This document shows, piece after piece, positions 42,701-54,343 of a DNA stretch of 64,000 nt. Within the stretch, counting starts at the first letter, position 1. The number at the start of each line of letters is the position of its first letter. The DNA is taken from contig NC_029543.1 of assembly GCF_001577835.2 (NCBI RefSeq), positions 1,376,199 to 1,440,198 on the forward strand, given 5' to 3'. Both the position numbers and the translations under genes were made by a program. This DNA comes from Coturnix japonica (lineage: Eukaryota > Chordata > Aves > Galliformes > Phasianidae). The notes below the pieces were generated by a model. That model worked only from the letters and a program-made list of their open reading frames with translations. It did not search any database and was not told the DNA's origin.

Positions 42701-45700
42701 GCCCAACAGCCGCATGCACAGCTTCACAGGCGTGCTGCAATGGAGAGGAGAGACACATGCACTCAGTGGCGAAAGGATTCTGCTGCGGGGCTGCAAGCTC
42801 CGCAACACCAACACGTGCTATGGCTTGGTTATCTATGCAGGTGATCACCAGCTTAGGAAGGGCAGGATCCAGGACTGAAGGCTGTATTTCACCTGCCTCA
42901 TGTCCTGGATCCGTGTCCCTTCGTGTCCTCTCATCCATGGGTAGAGGAGGGTGGAAGGAGCACTTCTACATACAGAACGTTTCTCACCCAGGATTTGATA
43001 CCAAGATTATGAGGAACTGTGGGAAGATCAAGAGGAAGAAAACCAAGCTGGACCGCATGATGGACCGCCTGGTGGTCATAGTAAGTGCTGTGCTGGGGAT
43101 GCGCTTCCTTGGGTGATGCTGATTTTGTTGAGCTCGAGGTATTTTGCTCAGTTCTTGGTCCAGTGGTTGCATCAAAACTTCTCCAATTGGCCGCTGGATT
43201 GGGGTAGGGTTTGGGTTGGGGTCAGTAGGGTGGTGGAGCTGGGTTTCACTCTATGTTTGTTGTGGATGCGTTCAGTTGAATACTATGCCACGATCCTTCA
43301 TCTCAGGATTGCCTTCAACTTCTGTAGTTCATGCACAGGGATGCAGTGAGATGGGCTGGATGATGGTTGGTCTTGGTCTGGTAGGCCCTGTGGGATGTTC
43401 CATTCTCATCCTGCCTTCCCCTGTCAGATCTTTCTGGTGCTGCTGGCCACATCGCTGTGCCTCGCCATTGCCTCAGGGTTCTGGGCCAAGACGTTCCAAG
43501 AGAAACACAGCTACCTCGCTGCTCTCTACCAGCACACAACCCCTGCCAAGCAGGCTTTCTTCAGCTTCTGGGGCTTCACCATCCTCCTGAGTGTCATCAT
43601 ACCCATGTCCATGTATATCACGTAAGAACGATGGAGATTGCACACAACCAACACGCATTGCCCCTCTCCCTCCCCTTGGCCGTCATCTGGCACCTTGGTT
43701 TGCAGCCACCAAGTGGGGCTGCTACTAAAGGGGCTCATCACCTGAGTAAGTCCTTCCCATCTGCTCCCAATGTGTTTTGATCTCAGGGAAAAGCCAGGAA
43801 GGAGATGCAAAGATACACACACCCACGTTGGAAATGGTGGGTTGGCTGAGGACGACCAGCTGACAAAGGCAACATCTCCATCTTGCGTTCCCAATCTAGG
43901 TTTGAATTCATCTACCTGGTGAACAGCTACTTTATCAACTGGGATCTGGAGATGTATTACGCTGTCAAGGACATCCCAGCAAAAGCCAGGAGCACCAGCC
44001 TCAACGACCAGCTCGGCCAGGTGGAATACATCTTCTCAGACAAGACTGGCACCTTGACACAGAACATCATGAGCTTCAAGAAGTGCTGTGTCAACGGGAC
44101 CATCTATGGTAACGTTTGGTGATGGCAAGCTGGGATTGCGGAGTTGGGTAGATTTTGGGTTGAGGCCACTTTGGTTCTTTTCTCTTCTCTGTCTTGCTGG
44201 GAAGCTTGGGGCACATGGGTTGGTCTTGGTGGTGGAGGAGGTGAAGAAGTTGTCCTTCTCTTCATGATGTATCCTTACGGTGAGTGCGTGTGATGCTCTT
44301 TGCTTTATTTTAATGGTCCTAATTGCTTTTTCCCCTTAGAAATGGTATAACTGCCAATTCCTTCCTTCTCCCATTGCTATGTATACTTGAGCTCTTGGCT
44401 GGCTTTTGGTGCTTAATTAGTGACATTTAGAGAGCAGTGAGGGAGGGGCAGAGCTTTTAGCACAGAGCTCCTTTTTCCTGAGATCCTTATCAGACACCTG
44501 AGACAAAATGGTGACAAAAGGAAAGAGGAGGAAAAAAACCAACACATTTGGCCAAGTTTCTAAGCAGGAATAAACCCAATTGTCTCTTATTTTGGCAGCT
44601 TTGGGCACGGGCCATGAGAACAAACAGCCATCGGTACGTAATTCCCTTCTCCTGCTTAGTATGGGGCCAAATATGACCATGGCAGAGCGTTATAGGGTGG
44701 CCCCACTTTTGGTGTCTCTGGTTTCTGCAGCCTGCCCATGCCTCTTGCAGGGGTTGGTGTTGACCCAGAGTTGCCATGGGGGGAAGACTTTGGACTCCAG
44801 CAATGTGGGGCTCCGGGAAGCGGCCCATCGGGACAGTGATCCGGTGCTGAGGGAGTTCCTGCGGCTGTTGGCCATCTGTCACACTGTCATGGTGGAGGAG
44901 AGGGGAGGTGGGTTGGGATCCCCAATGAGGGGGTCCCCTTATAGGGACAGGAGCTGTGATATCATTGATATGAGCTGCCAAGGCTGGGATTTTCTGTTGG
45001 ATGGAGATAGGGACTGGAAGTGGCATTGGGATCCCATTGGGAACGGGGGTGGGATCCCATTGGGAACGGGGGTGGGATCCCACTGGGAATGGTGTTGGAG
45101 TCCTGTTGGGAGTGTTGCTGGGATCCCATGGGGTCAGTGGTGGGATGCCATGGGGCTCAATGTTGGGATGCCATAGGGAAGTGGTGTTGGGATCCCATGG
45201 GGAGTGACGGTCCTTGCTTGTGAGGGCAAAGACAATCCTAAGACCTCGAGGAGTCGGACTTGATGATCTTTATGGGTCCCTTCCAACTCGAGGCATTCTA
45301 TGATCCTACAGTTCTATGACTTGCCTAACTTCAGGGTCACCATTAATGTCAGTGCAAGGCTGAGGCATTCCAGGTATTTGAGTGATGCCCATCTGGGTGT
45401 CTCCTCACCCAATCCTTGCTTCTCTTCCACAGACCAACTGGTTTACCAGGCAGCTTCTCCAGATGAGGAGGCACTGGTGCTGGCAGCCAGGAGTTTGGGC
45501 TACATCTTCCTATCCCGAACGCAGGACACCATCACCATCAGCGAGCTGGGGGTGAAGAGGACATACCAAGTGTTGGCCATGCTGGATTTCAACAGCGATC
45601 GCAAGAGGATGTCAGTGTTGGGTGAGCTGAGGTGGTACCAGGATGATGCTTTGCATGGGGAGAGCAATGAGCAGCTCTGTCCTTTCTCCTTCCCAGTGCG

Positions 45701-48700
45701 GGACCCACAGGGCGCCATCCGGCTCTACACCAAAGGGGCTGACACTGTCATCCTGGAGAGGCTGAGGGGCCGGGGACCCAACCAGGACTTCACTGAGAGG
45801 GCTCTGGATGTGAGTCCCACAGCAGCTGGGACATGAGGGGTTGGTTGGGTGCCCCACTGCTTCTCTCTGCCCACTCTGGCTTTAGGATTTGGTTCTGTTT
45901 TTCCTCCTTCTGCTCTGAGCCTCAAATGCACGCAGGATGGGGGCTGAGGGCACCAAATCCCCTCTTGGTGTTCTGTATCTCTCTCAGAAGTGGGGTCTGA
46001 TGTGAGGAGCCAAGAGCTGGATCTGATGATCCTGATGGGTCCCTTCCAGCTGGGGATGTTGTGTGGTTCTATGATCATGAGTGCTCTTGGGGGTGACATA
46101 GGGTCGGGGGCAGCCAGAGGAAACCTCAGACCCCTTGGGAACATGGAGCTGAGGTGAGAAGGACACGATGTCTCATCTTGGCAGCACTTTGCAGAGGAGA
46201 CCTTGAGGACGTTATGCCTGGCCAGCAAGGAGCTGAGTGAGGAAGAGTACGATGAGTGGGGCAGGAGGCACCGCATGGCCAACATCCTGCTGCAGGGCCG
46301 GGCGTGTGAGCTGGACAGGCTGTATGAGGAGATGGAGCAGGACCTGGAGGTGGGATGGGGCCAGGGGTGGGGAAGAACCACTTGCCATGGAGCCTGCAGG
46401 GACCCCTGGTTGGAGCTGGGGTTAACCTCCAGCTTACCCTGAGCCCCTGCTCCATGTCATGCAACCTTCCCTCCAGCTGCTTGGGGTCACGGCCATTGAG
46501 GACAAGTTGCAAGAAGGGGTTCCTGAGACCATCCAGCTGCTGAAACTGGGCAACATCAAAGTGTGGGTGCTGACGGGAGACAAACAAGGTCAGTGGAGCC
46601 AACCCCAGACCAACATGTTTCAGTTTCTTCCCCAACCAGGACCAGAAATCGGATGAGACCCTGAGAGGAAGCTATATCAGGGCTCTGCTGTTCCATTCAT
46701 ACACAATAATAACAGATTGTGTCACCTGTGGGGAAACTGAGGCAGGGAAAGCCATAGGGCTGGAGCACAATCCCAGCACCTGCTGGCCTTCAGGGCTGGA
46801 GGATGCCCTGGGATGGTTGGGGGGCACGACAGCCCACTGATGTCCTTGTGTTGCAGAAACAGCAATGAATGTGGGCTATGCATGCAAGCTGCTCACAGGT
46901 GACATGGAGATCCTGGAGGAGAAGGAAGTGAGGTGAGGAATCCTGACCTTTTGGTTTGTGACATTGGGGTTTTGTTCTTGGGGGAGCTCAGGAATCACGT
47001 CAGTGTGGCACTGAGGGACACGTGCTTAGTGGGCAGAATTGGTGGCAGGTGGATATTTGGACTGGATGACCTTAGAGATCTTATCCAGCCTCAATGATCC
47101 CCTGATTCTATGACACCCAAGGGTGTAAAAACCCATGCAGGGTGAGCAGAGCTGGAGATGCTCCTCCTTCCCCATCCCAGCCTGGATGTCCATTCCTACC
47201 TTCACCCACTGACACCTTTCCAGTCTTCCCCATTCATTTCTGCACCTGCAGCTTGGCAGGATTTGGCTGGAAATTGCTCAGCTTGGTTCTATGGCCTCCA
47301 AACCATGTACAGCAGGGCTGATTTCTCATCTCATGGGGCAGCTTGCAGCCCCTCTTTGTCCTCCTTCTCCCACCATTTGGTACCAGCCCTGTCTGGATCC
47401 AAAGGCCAACCAATGGGTCATGGTCAAAGCTGACCAACATGCCCCATGTTCCTTCCTTGCACAGTGAGATCCTGGAGGCTTATAGGGTTAGAAGCAACAA
47501 CATCAGTGGCAGTGACTGTGTCTCACAGCAGCACCCAGAGCCTTTGTGCCACAAGAAGAGAGCTCTTGTCATCAGCGGGGACTTCCTGGTAAGGGAAGGG
47601 GGCTGGTTCTGCCCTATGGTATTGGATGGCACTGGGAGGTACCCCAAAATAGATGGTAAAAGCCATAGGAACCCTGTTTTGGGATGGGGAATGAAGGTTA
47701 GAGGAGGAGGTGACCTCACACTGATTCTACTGTGACATGCCTTTAGAAAACCTAAATTTGAAGTGTTGTTATCCTCCCTCCGTGCCCATATTTGTGTCCC
47801 TATGCTAAAAGAGGATGCAGAGCTCAGACCAGCCCCATCCTCCCTACTTGTAGGGGACCCATAACACCCATCCCCTTTGACCAGCCCTGCTGTGAGGTTC
47901 CAACCACGTGTGCTCTCCCTTAAGGACACGATCCTCCAGAAAGGAGAGGTGCTGCAGAAGAAGGGACAGCTGTGGCAGCTGCTGTCTTGCCGTGGGACGA
48001 CGGACCCACAGGAGCAGGGCAGTCTGGTGGAGAAAGCCTTTGTGGACCTGGCCACCAGCTGCCAGGCCGTCATCTGCTGCAGGGTCACCCCCAAGCAGAA
48101 AGCTCTCATTGTGCAACTGGTGAAGAAGCACAAGAAAGTCACCACGTTGGCCATTGGGGATGGGGCCAATGATGTCAACATGATCAAAAGTGAGGCTGGG
48201 GGATGTGCTGGTGGGTTTTGGATACAGCATCCAAACTATGGGGGGGAGGGGGTGCCCCATCTACCATCTACATCATGTCACCTTCTCCTTTGAGGTGAAG
48301 AGCTGGGAGAGGAACATTCAACTCAACTTCCAACCCAATTCCCAACACAACTCCCAGCACAACTCCTGGCTCATTTTCCAACCCAATTCCCAATCTAGTT
48401 TGCAACGTGGCTGTGCTGGGCTCTTCTATACCCTCACTGCCCACATCTCACGCCCTCTGCAGCTGCTGACATTGGAGTGGGCATCAGTGGTCAGGAAGGC
48501 GTGCAAGCCGTGCAATGCAGTGATTACGCCCTGGCACAGTTCTGCTACCTGCAGCGCCTGCTGCTCGTCCACGGCCGCTGGGGTTACCTCCGCATCTGCA
48601 AGTTCCTGCGCTACTTCTTCTACAAGACCTTTGCTGGCCTCGTGACTCAGGTCTGGTTTGCTTTCCACAGCGGATTCACGGCCCAGGTGAGCAATGGGAG

Positions 48701-50420
48701 CTTACAGAACAAAGCTGTCCTGTTGGTTTTTGCATCTCCAGCGCTGTCTCCTTCCTCCCTGCCTGATTTCTGATCTCCCTGGCTGAGATGCTGCGGGTTA
48801 CTCGGTGCTGATGCAGATCTCAGAACAAGTCTATAGGGATCTGCATGGGATTTGAGGCAGAACTTAACCTCACTCACTGGGCATCCTTTCTGAGTCTTCC
48901 CAAAGCACCACCGAGCTCACAGCCACTTCATTCTCCCCATAGCCTCTCTACGAAGGCTGGTTCCTTACTCTCTACAATGTTTTCTACACCGCCTACCCCG
49001 TGCTTTCAGTGGGTCTTCTAGAACAGGTATGAGACCAGCAGGCTGCACCCAGCCCCTATGCCTGGAGGGCAGACCTGGCAATGAAGGAGGATGATGCTTG
49101 ACCCCCTCCCTGTCCCAGCAGGACGTGAGTGCCAAGAAGAGCCTGCAGTTCCCTGAGCTCTACACCATTGGGCAGCAGGACAAGCTCTTCAATTATCGCA
49201 TCTTCTGCGTGACGCTCCTGCACGGTGTCAGCACGTCGCTCACCAGCTTCTACATCACGCTCTGGGCCTTCGAGGACCACGTTGGCAGCAGGACTGTGGG
49301 GGACTATGAGTCTTTCTCCGTCACAGTGGCCACCTCGGCTTTGCTGTCGGTCCTTGTGGAGGTGAGAACTCTTCATTGTGTCTGAGTCGGGGATGAGTGT
49401 TGCATTGGAGGCTGTTGGTAGGGATGAGAGGTTGGAGGTAACCAGTCCAAATGGAGCATGGGTTGTAGGGCAAAGGGACTCCAGCCTTCACAAGGAGTTT
49501 GTATGTCCACGCAGATCATCCTTGACACCAAGTTCTGGACAGCGTTCTCCTTCCTGATAGTCACAGCCAGCTTGCTGCTCTTCTGCCTCCTCTCCTTCCT
49601 GACCCAAAGCATCGATGCCTTCAGGATCGCCCCTGCTGTCTTCCGCTTTCCAGGTGAGGTGCCCCAAATCCCTGCAGTCCATTCCTCCCAGAGTCAGACC
49701 AGCCCATATTGAGCTCCATGCCAGGAGTTGGTTGTGTCTGGGTGACAGATTGACAATTTCTTGATCTTTCAGTCTTGATTTTTGACCCTGGTTTAGATCC
49801 CTTTGCAGTTTTGTGAGTGTAGGTCTGTCCCCTCACCACTGTTCACACTCCTTTATACCTCCCCTGCTTAAACATGGCCTGCAGATGCCACCCAGAATGC
49901 CCTGACCGACCCCTACGTCCTGCTGGTGGTCCTGCTGTCCCTGGTGGTGAACACCATCCCCTCACTCACCATCCGCTCATACAACGCCATCACAGGCAAC
50001 ACCAGCATCCAGCAGGTGAGGATCTGCTTCAAGTATCAATATCTGGAACCAGTAAGGCTGTTGCTGGTGATGGGATGGATGCCATTCCCCATGGAGGTCA
50101 CCAGGCCCCTTATCTCCTTGCAGAAGATCTGCTGGAAGGCCAGGCAGGAGCCAGAGCCCTCGGTGGAGCTGCGCACCCACGTCCCCCGTGGTTCCTTCCA
50201 CCACCGTTCCAGCTATGCCTTCTCCCACCAGGAGGGCTATGCTGGCCTCATCACCCATGGGGAGAGCCTGCACACCAAGGGCACCCACACGTCAAAGGGC
50301 ACCCACACCTCAAAGGGCACCCACACCTCAAAGGGCACCCACACCACCAATGCCACCTGTGCCACCACACCACTCCATCCCCAAGAGACAACCCCATCTT
50401 GGCCCTCCCACCATAGCTGA
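39758..50420 (+). CDS. ATP8B3: ATP8B3, P4-ATPase aminophospholipid flippase (complete, 27 coding exons)
   Basis: Predicted protein is 1216 aa (human about 1300). After a short N-terminus ([12 protein letters not shown]) comes [16 protein letters not shown]. The core P4-ATPase motifs are all intact: DGET 188-191 (actuator dephosphorylation loop), phosphorylated Asp411 in [13 protein letters not shown] and KGADTVI in the nucleotide-binding domain, TPKQK and GDGAND 835-840 in the P domain. About ten membrane segments fit the family. The tail keeps the ATP8B3/ATP8B1-like [16 protein letters not shown] and then a short tandem repeat. Mammalian ATP8B3 is mainly testicular and moves phosphatidylserine in the sperm acrosomal membrane; P4-ATPases need a CDC50/TMEM30 partner (family knowledge). 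Position beside REXO1 and ONECUT3 supports B3 over B1, B2 and B4. Confidence 0.95.
41860..42005. promoter_or_regulatory. Candidate conserved noncoding element in ATP8B3 intron 7
   Basis: AT-rich 145-bp patch with ACACGATAGCTCTC, CATTGCCATTGCTCATG, ACCCAATAATTAATGTCAGC and GATAGCGGAATTAACAG in otherwise GC-rich short introns; no coding sign. Confidence 0.25.
45018..45210 (+). repeat. Minisatellite of GGGATCCCA-containing units in ATP8B3 intron 14
   Basis: About eight imperfect units of 19-30 bp (for example GGGAACGGGGGTGGGATCCCA, GGTGTTGGGATCCCATGGGG). GGATCCCA occurs in most units. Confidence 0.8.
45243..45320 (+). mobile_element. CR1 LINE, 3'-end fragment
   Basis: GGAGTCGGACTTGATGATC, GGGTCCCTTCCAACTCGAGG and CATTCTATGATCCTAC are the CR1 3' end. 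It lies in ATP8B3 intron 14, directly after the minisatellite. Confidence 0.88.
45985..46080 (+). mobile_element. CR1 LINE, 3'-end fragment
   Basis: AGCTGGATCTGATGATCCTG, GGGTCCCTTCCAGCTGGGG and GGTTCTATGATCATG match the CR1 terminus; located in ATP8B3 intron 16, sense to the gene. Confidence 0.82.
47035..47118 (+). mobile_element. CR1 LINE, 3'-end fragment (degenerate)
   Basis: ATTTGGACTGGATGACCTTAG, AGATCTTATCCAGCCTCAATG and CTGATTCTATGACACC; a more decayed copy in ATP8B3 intron 19. Confidence 0.8.
50277..50348 (+). repeat. ATP8B3: In-frame 18-bp tandem repeat in the ATP8B3 C-terminal tail
   Basis: Four copies of AAGGGCACCCACACCTCA encode [18 protein letters not shown] and KGTHTT. The repeat is within the last exon, after the conserved [20 protein letters not shown] segment and before the stop. 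The unit is a multiple of three, so copy number can vary without breaking the frame. Confidence 0.9.
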
Positions 50421-50690
50421 CCTGGCCACGTCCTACTGGGACCAAATGAGTTTCTTCCTCTTGAGGGGCACCTGAATCCAATTGGGGTGTTTTTGCTTTA
50501 CAGTCTCTACATGCTGGTCCCCAAACCCCTGGTAATGCTGTGCCCTTTGTGCTGTGCCCCCATCCCCTCCACCTCCCACTCCCCCATCCTTAGGGGGGTG
50601 TGCAGCCTATGTCACACTGCAGAGCCACAGCTCAGTGAGGAGAGACCCTACAAACAACCACCATTATTTTTTTTAATCCCCCTTTTAGTA

Positions 50691-50696
50691 ATTAAA
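50691..50696 (+). terminator. ATP8B3: ATP8B3 poly(A) signal (ATTAAA)
   Basis: ATTAAA, the most common variant signal, 270 nt after the stop. No AATAAA occurs on the plus strand before the convergent ONECUT3 transcript begins to overlap. Downstream sequence is not clearly GU-rich, so this call is moderate. Confidence 0.5.
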
Positions 50697-50770
50697 AGCC
50701 CCCAACACCATTGCAGGACACACACAAACACAACAGGGGGAAGGGGAGGGGGGTGAATGACTAGAAAATA

Positions 50771-50776
50771 ATTTAT
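50771..50776 (-). terminator. ONECUT3: ONECUT3 distal poly(A) signal
   Basis: TTTATT on the top strand is AATAAA on the minus strand. On the minus strand it is followed within 25-50 nt by TGTTGTGTTTGTGTGTGTCC, a classic GU-rich downstream element, so cleavage is expected near 50750-50760. Confidence 0.7.
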
Positions 50777-52292
50777 TGAAGAAACAGAAAAGCTGCAGAA
50801 ATACAACACAGTCATGACCAGAAGAGGATGAACAAATAGAGATTTTCTTTTTTTTTCCCTCTTTTTAAAACCTTTTGACAGGCTGGAGTGAAGTTTCCTG
50901 GTAATTTCCCCTGCTTGAGTCATTGCAAAGAACAAGGAACGAACTCCAGAGCACACAGCACAGTTTGGATAAAGTGCCTGACACAAAAGACTCTATTTTT
51001 TATCTTTTTTTCTTATTATTAGCTTTTTTTTTAAAATCTTTTTTTTTTCTTTTTTTAGTGTTTGTAAATAACTTAAACAAACAGAACTGCGAGACACAGA
51101 GGAGCAACAATTGCATTTGGCTGTAGAGCAAAACCCATCCCATGAGATTAACCATGAGGAGGCAGCAAAAGGAAAATAAGAAAAACGAAACAATCAACCC
51201 AAATCCAGTGGAATCAGAAGGAAAAATGCATTGAGTAACTGGAGGGGGGGGGATGCAGCCCCTAAAGTGAGTGGGATGGGAGCGAGCGGCGCCTATTGCT
51301 ATGCAGAGAAATGAGCAGTGGGGTGGGTGGATGAACCTGGTGCTGTGGGCTCCTCTCGGGCAGGGTGAATTCTGCCTGACTTCTTGTTCTCCTTTAGGAA
51401 TGAATGGGGATGGGGGGGAGAAGGAATGATAGAAAAATGAAACAAACCCTCCCCCCCCCAAAAAAAAAAAAAAAAAGGATCTGTTTGTCTTTGCATTTTT
51501 CATTTCTTTAAAAAAAAATCAACCCTGAATGAAGGAATCATACAAAAGGAACCGAAGCATCCACACGCACAGCCCCAGCCCCGGCCGCAGCTCCTCTTCT
51601 GCTCTGAGATAAGGGAAAAGGAGTAAATGTCCCCACTGCCCCCTCAAAGTCACCTGCAGGTGAACCTTGGGTTCTGGTTCTGGTTCTAGTCAGAAGAGAG
51701 GTGTTGTATAAAGGATCTTGTCCTGATGCTCCTGGGTTTGGCACCTGCAAGCTCTGGGCCCAGTGGAGACCTCCTTATTGATGGACCATCCCATCGTTGG
51801 AGACCTCCTTAGAGCTGGGAAAGCTCAGCTCGTGGCTGGGTTATTATGGGATGTTAATGCCTGAAGCTGGACTCTGAGGTTCCGTGAGCCCTCTGCTCCT
51901 CCTCTCCCACTGAGGATGGAGACGTTGCTGCCCCACTGACAATTTTTTTTGGCCTAAAAGGAGAACCAGCCTGAGGCTTCACAAGTAACGGGATGACCCT
52001 GAAAACTTCCACAATGGAAGTAGGGCACAATGACAAGGCTGAACTGCAGGACTCAGTGAGGCTGGAGGTCCCAGACACCCTCCTCTTCCTCATCCTTCAT
52101 CAGCATGGAGCCCTGGGATCTTTGCTCCCTGATGGTTCCCACCAGGTAGGAGCTGCTCTTGTTGTTTTTCAAGGCTCCGGTTCTGTTCCTGCTCCCCACA
52201 GCACAAAAATGCCCTTTTGGGGCAACCCTGGTTAAGAGAATTGTCTTTAGGACAGAGCTTGGATTGTCATTACCTGCAAGGGGGGAAAAAAA

Positions 52293-52300
52293 TCTTTGGT
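52293..52300 (-). promoter_or_regulatory. miR-9 seed target, 8-mer (ACCAAAGA)
   Basis: Minus-strand ACCAAAGA pairs with nucleotides 2-8 of miR-9-5p (UCUUUGGUUAUC...) with A opposite position 1; context GATACCAAAGATTT. Confidence 0.65.
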
Positions 52301-52907
52301 ATCGTTGCAAGTTGCTCCTCAAGGCATTTTGGTAGGTGTGGGCAGCAGGCAAGGCTGGATCCAGCACAAGGCAAAGCCCCTTTGGCTCAATGGGTGCTGG
52401 TGGGTGAAGGATAAGGACAACACTCAGTGCTCAGCTCCTCTGGGATGTCCCAGATCATTGGGTTCTCGTCTTGAGGTGGGAACCAATTGGGGTTTGTAGG
52501 GTCCTAGGACTGGTGGCTGTGGGTTGGGTCTAAGCTTGGTGACACCTTCATGTGGTTGGAAGGTCTGGGCATCTGAAGACCAACATTGAGATGGACCTCC
52601 AAACAGCAGAATTTCCCCAGAAGACACCAGGAGGGTTGTTTGGATGGATGAGTATGAAGAAGATGATGGTGCACTGAAGAAGATGCAGGTTTAAACCCTA
52701 TTACGCTTTTGGGGACCATGTTGGTGGAGCACAAAGGAGTTGAGATCTTGTTATTTGCAGTCGTTTGAGCTTTGGGGCCACATCTAATGACAGAGGTGGA
52801 GGATGAAGAGGCAGAAGAGGACTGAAGAATCAGCATTTTAAAGTAAAGACATGGATGGAGGCAGGTCTTCAAGGCCACCCCAAGGGAGAGCGACTCGGGG
52901 TCATCAT

Positions 52908-53097
52908 GCAATCACAGAATGGTTTGGGTTGGGAGAGATCCTTGAAGATCAGCAGTCCCACTGACTGCCATGGCTGTGTGGTCCTTCGCTAGATGAGGTT
53001 GCTCAAAGCCTTGTTCAGCCCAATCTTAAACACTTCCAGCAATGGGACATCCACACCTTTGAGCAGCCTGGCTCAACGTCACCATCCTCAACATGAC
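52908..53097 (-). mobile_element. CR1 LINE, 3'-end fragment
   Basis: Reverse-complement CR1: AATCACAGAATGGTTTGGGT, GGTTGCTCAAAGCC, AATCTTAAACACTTCCAGCA, GGGACATCCACACC. About 190 bp, in sense orientation within the putative ONECUT3 3' UTR. Confidence 0.9.
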
Positions 53098-54198
53098 AAG
53101 CTTCCATTGCCCAGAAGGTTTGCAGTGTGGGGAGGAAGGCAGCAATGGGGTGTAGGGGCCATTTCCCTCATCTCAGAGCACACGAGAAGCCCAGAGCTTT
53201 GCAAACTCAGGTGACGGCGGCTGATTGTCTCTCTTCTGCACGAAGACACTTGGGCTTTGACACACAGATCTGGATAAAGCACAAAAAAACCCCAAACCCG
53301 AGAGGCACGGGACCTGGAGGGGTTGGTTTGGCATGGCTGGGGGCACACGGGGGTCCCACACCCCAGATACCTGCACCTGGTTTGCTGGGTATGGGGTCGT
53401 GTGCCCCCGCAACCCCCTTACAGCCCCTACGCCGTCCCCCATTGGGGTAATACAGCTTGCAGAGAAAGGAAAGGGGGAAAAGAAGCAAAAGAAACCAACG
53501 GAGTGGGGTAGAGGATGGCTCTCCCATAACTGAGTGATTGAGAACAGAACAGAAAGACAATGATCCATGCAGAAAATTCTTAATCAACCCAGAAATCATG
53601 GACAAAAAAAGCACAGTTTGTCCCCTCCCACTCCCACCCGACCATCCCTCCCCGAATAATTATTACATTACTTCAAGAAAGAGTATATTCTTTTTTTTAT
53701 CCATGCATAAATCAAATTCTCATCTCTTTTTTTTTTTTTATCTTTTTTTTGTCTTTTTTTTTGGTCTCTTAAATTACATTTGAACACAGAACACGTAGAA
53801 TAATAAATACTCTCATAACGACATGACCCAGAGAAAAGTAACACGTCCGAACGCGAAGGTATCGCCATCATTATTCGTTTTTCTCTCTTTTTTTATCTTT
53901 TTTTTTTTTTTTTTGTAATTTTTCTTTTTTTAAAAGGACTTGTTTAAATATGAAATCTGTAAACTCCAAGGGTCCTTTTTTTTTTAATATCTTCTCTCTC
54001 TTTTGTTTGCCTGTCGTGAAACGACCCAGCTTTCGTTCCCTTAACATTCAATATGTCTCCCATTGAGCGCGTCAAAGAAATAAGAACATGCCGTCTTCTG
54101 CAAAATTATAATTTAACAGTATAAAGCTTCAAGTCACAAATTCCAAAAACTAGCTAAGTCTTTTTTTTTTATTATTATTTTCTTTTATTTTATTATTT

Positions 54199-54220
54199 TT
54201 TTTTGTTTGTTTGTTTGTTT
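54199..54220 (+). repeat. (GTTT)n microsatellite
   Basis: Short tetranucleotide run within a T-rich top-strand stretch of the putative ONECUT3 3' UTR. Confidence 0.75.
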
Positions 54221-54335
54221 TATATATCACATAAACTATACATTAAATATCTTGAGGTATTTCAGAGAACATTGTCAAAGGCTTGTAAGGTCTGTGCTGG
54301 GTGGAAAAGAAGGCTTTCTCCTGCATAGAGAAACG

Positions 54336-54343
54336 TCTTTGGT
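54336..54343 (-). promoter_or_regulatory. miR-9 seed target, 8-mer (ACCAAAGA)
   Basis: Same 8-mer in the context GATACCAAAGACG, so GATACCAAAGA is shared with two other sites in this region. Confidence 0.65.

Larger units (their letters stand above)
39758..50420 (+). other. ATP8B3: ATP8B3 coding exon coordinates
   Basis: Exons read by hand: 39758-39812, 40085-40176, 40256-40369, 40797-40895, 41322-41383, 41509-41581, 41663-41733, 42046-42128, 42682-42840, 42992-43080, 43428-43621, 43900-44108, 44599-44633, 44751-44907, 45433-45621, 45697-45809, 46185-46349, 46477-46588, 46857-46932, 47465-47588, 47925-48189, 48463-48686, 48943-49026, 49122-49361, 49515-49653, 49885-50015, 50124-50420. Total 3651 nt, in frame throughout. 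Least certain are the first exon (weak donor CAG|GTTGGT) and the small exon 44599-44633, whose family alignment is poor. Confidence 0.87.
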
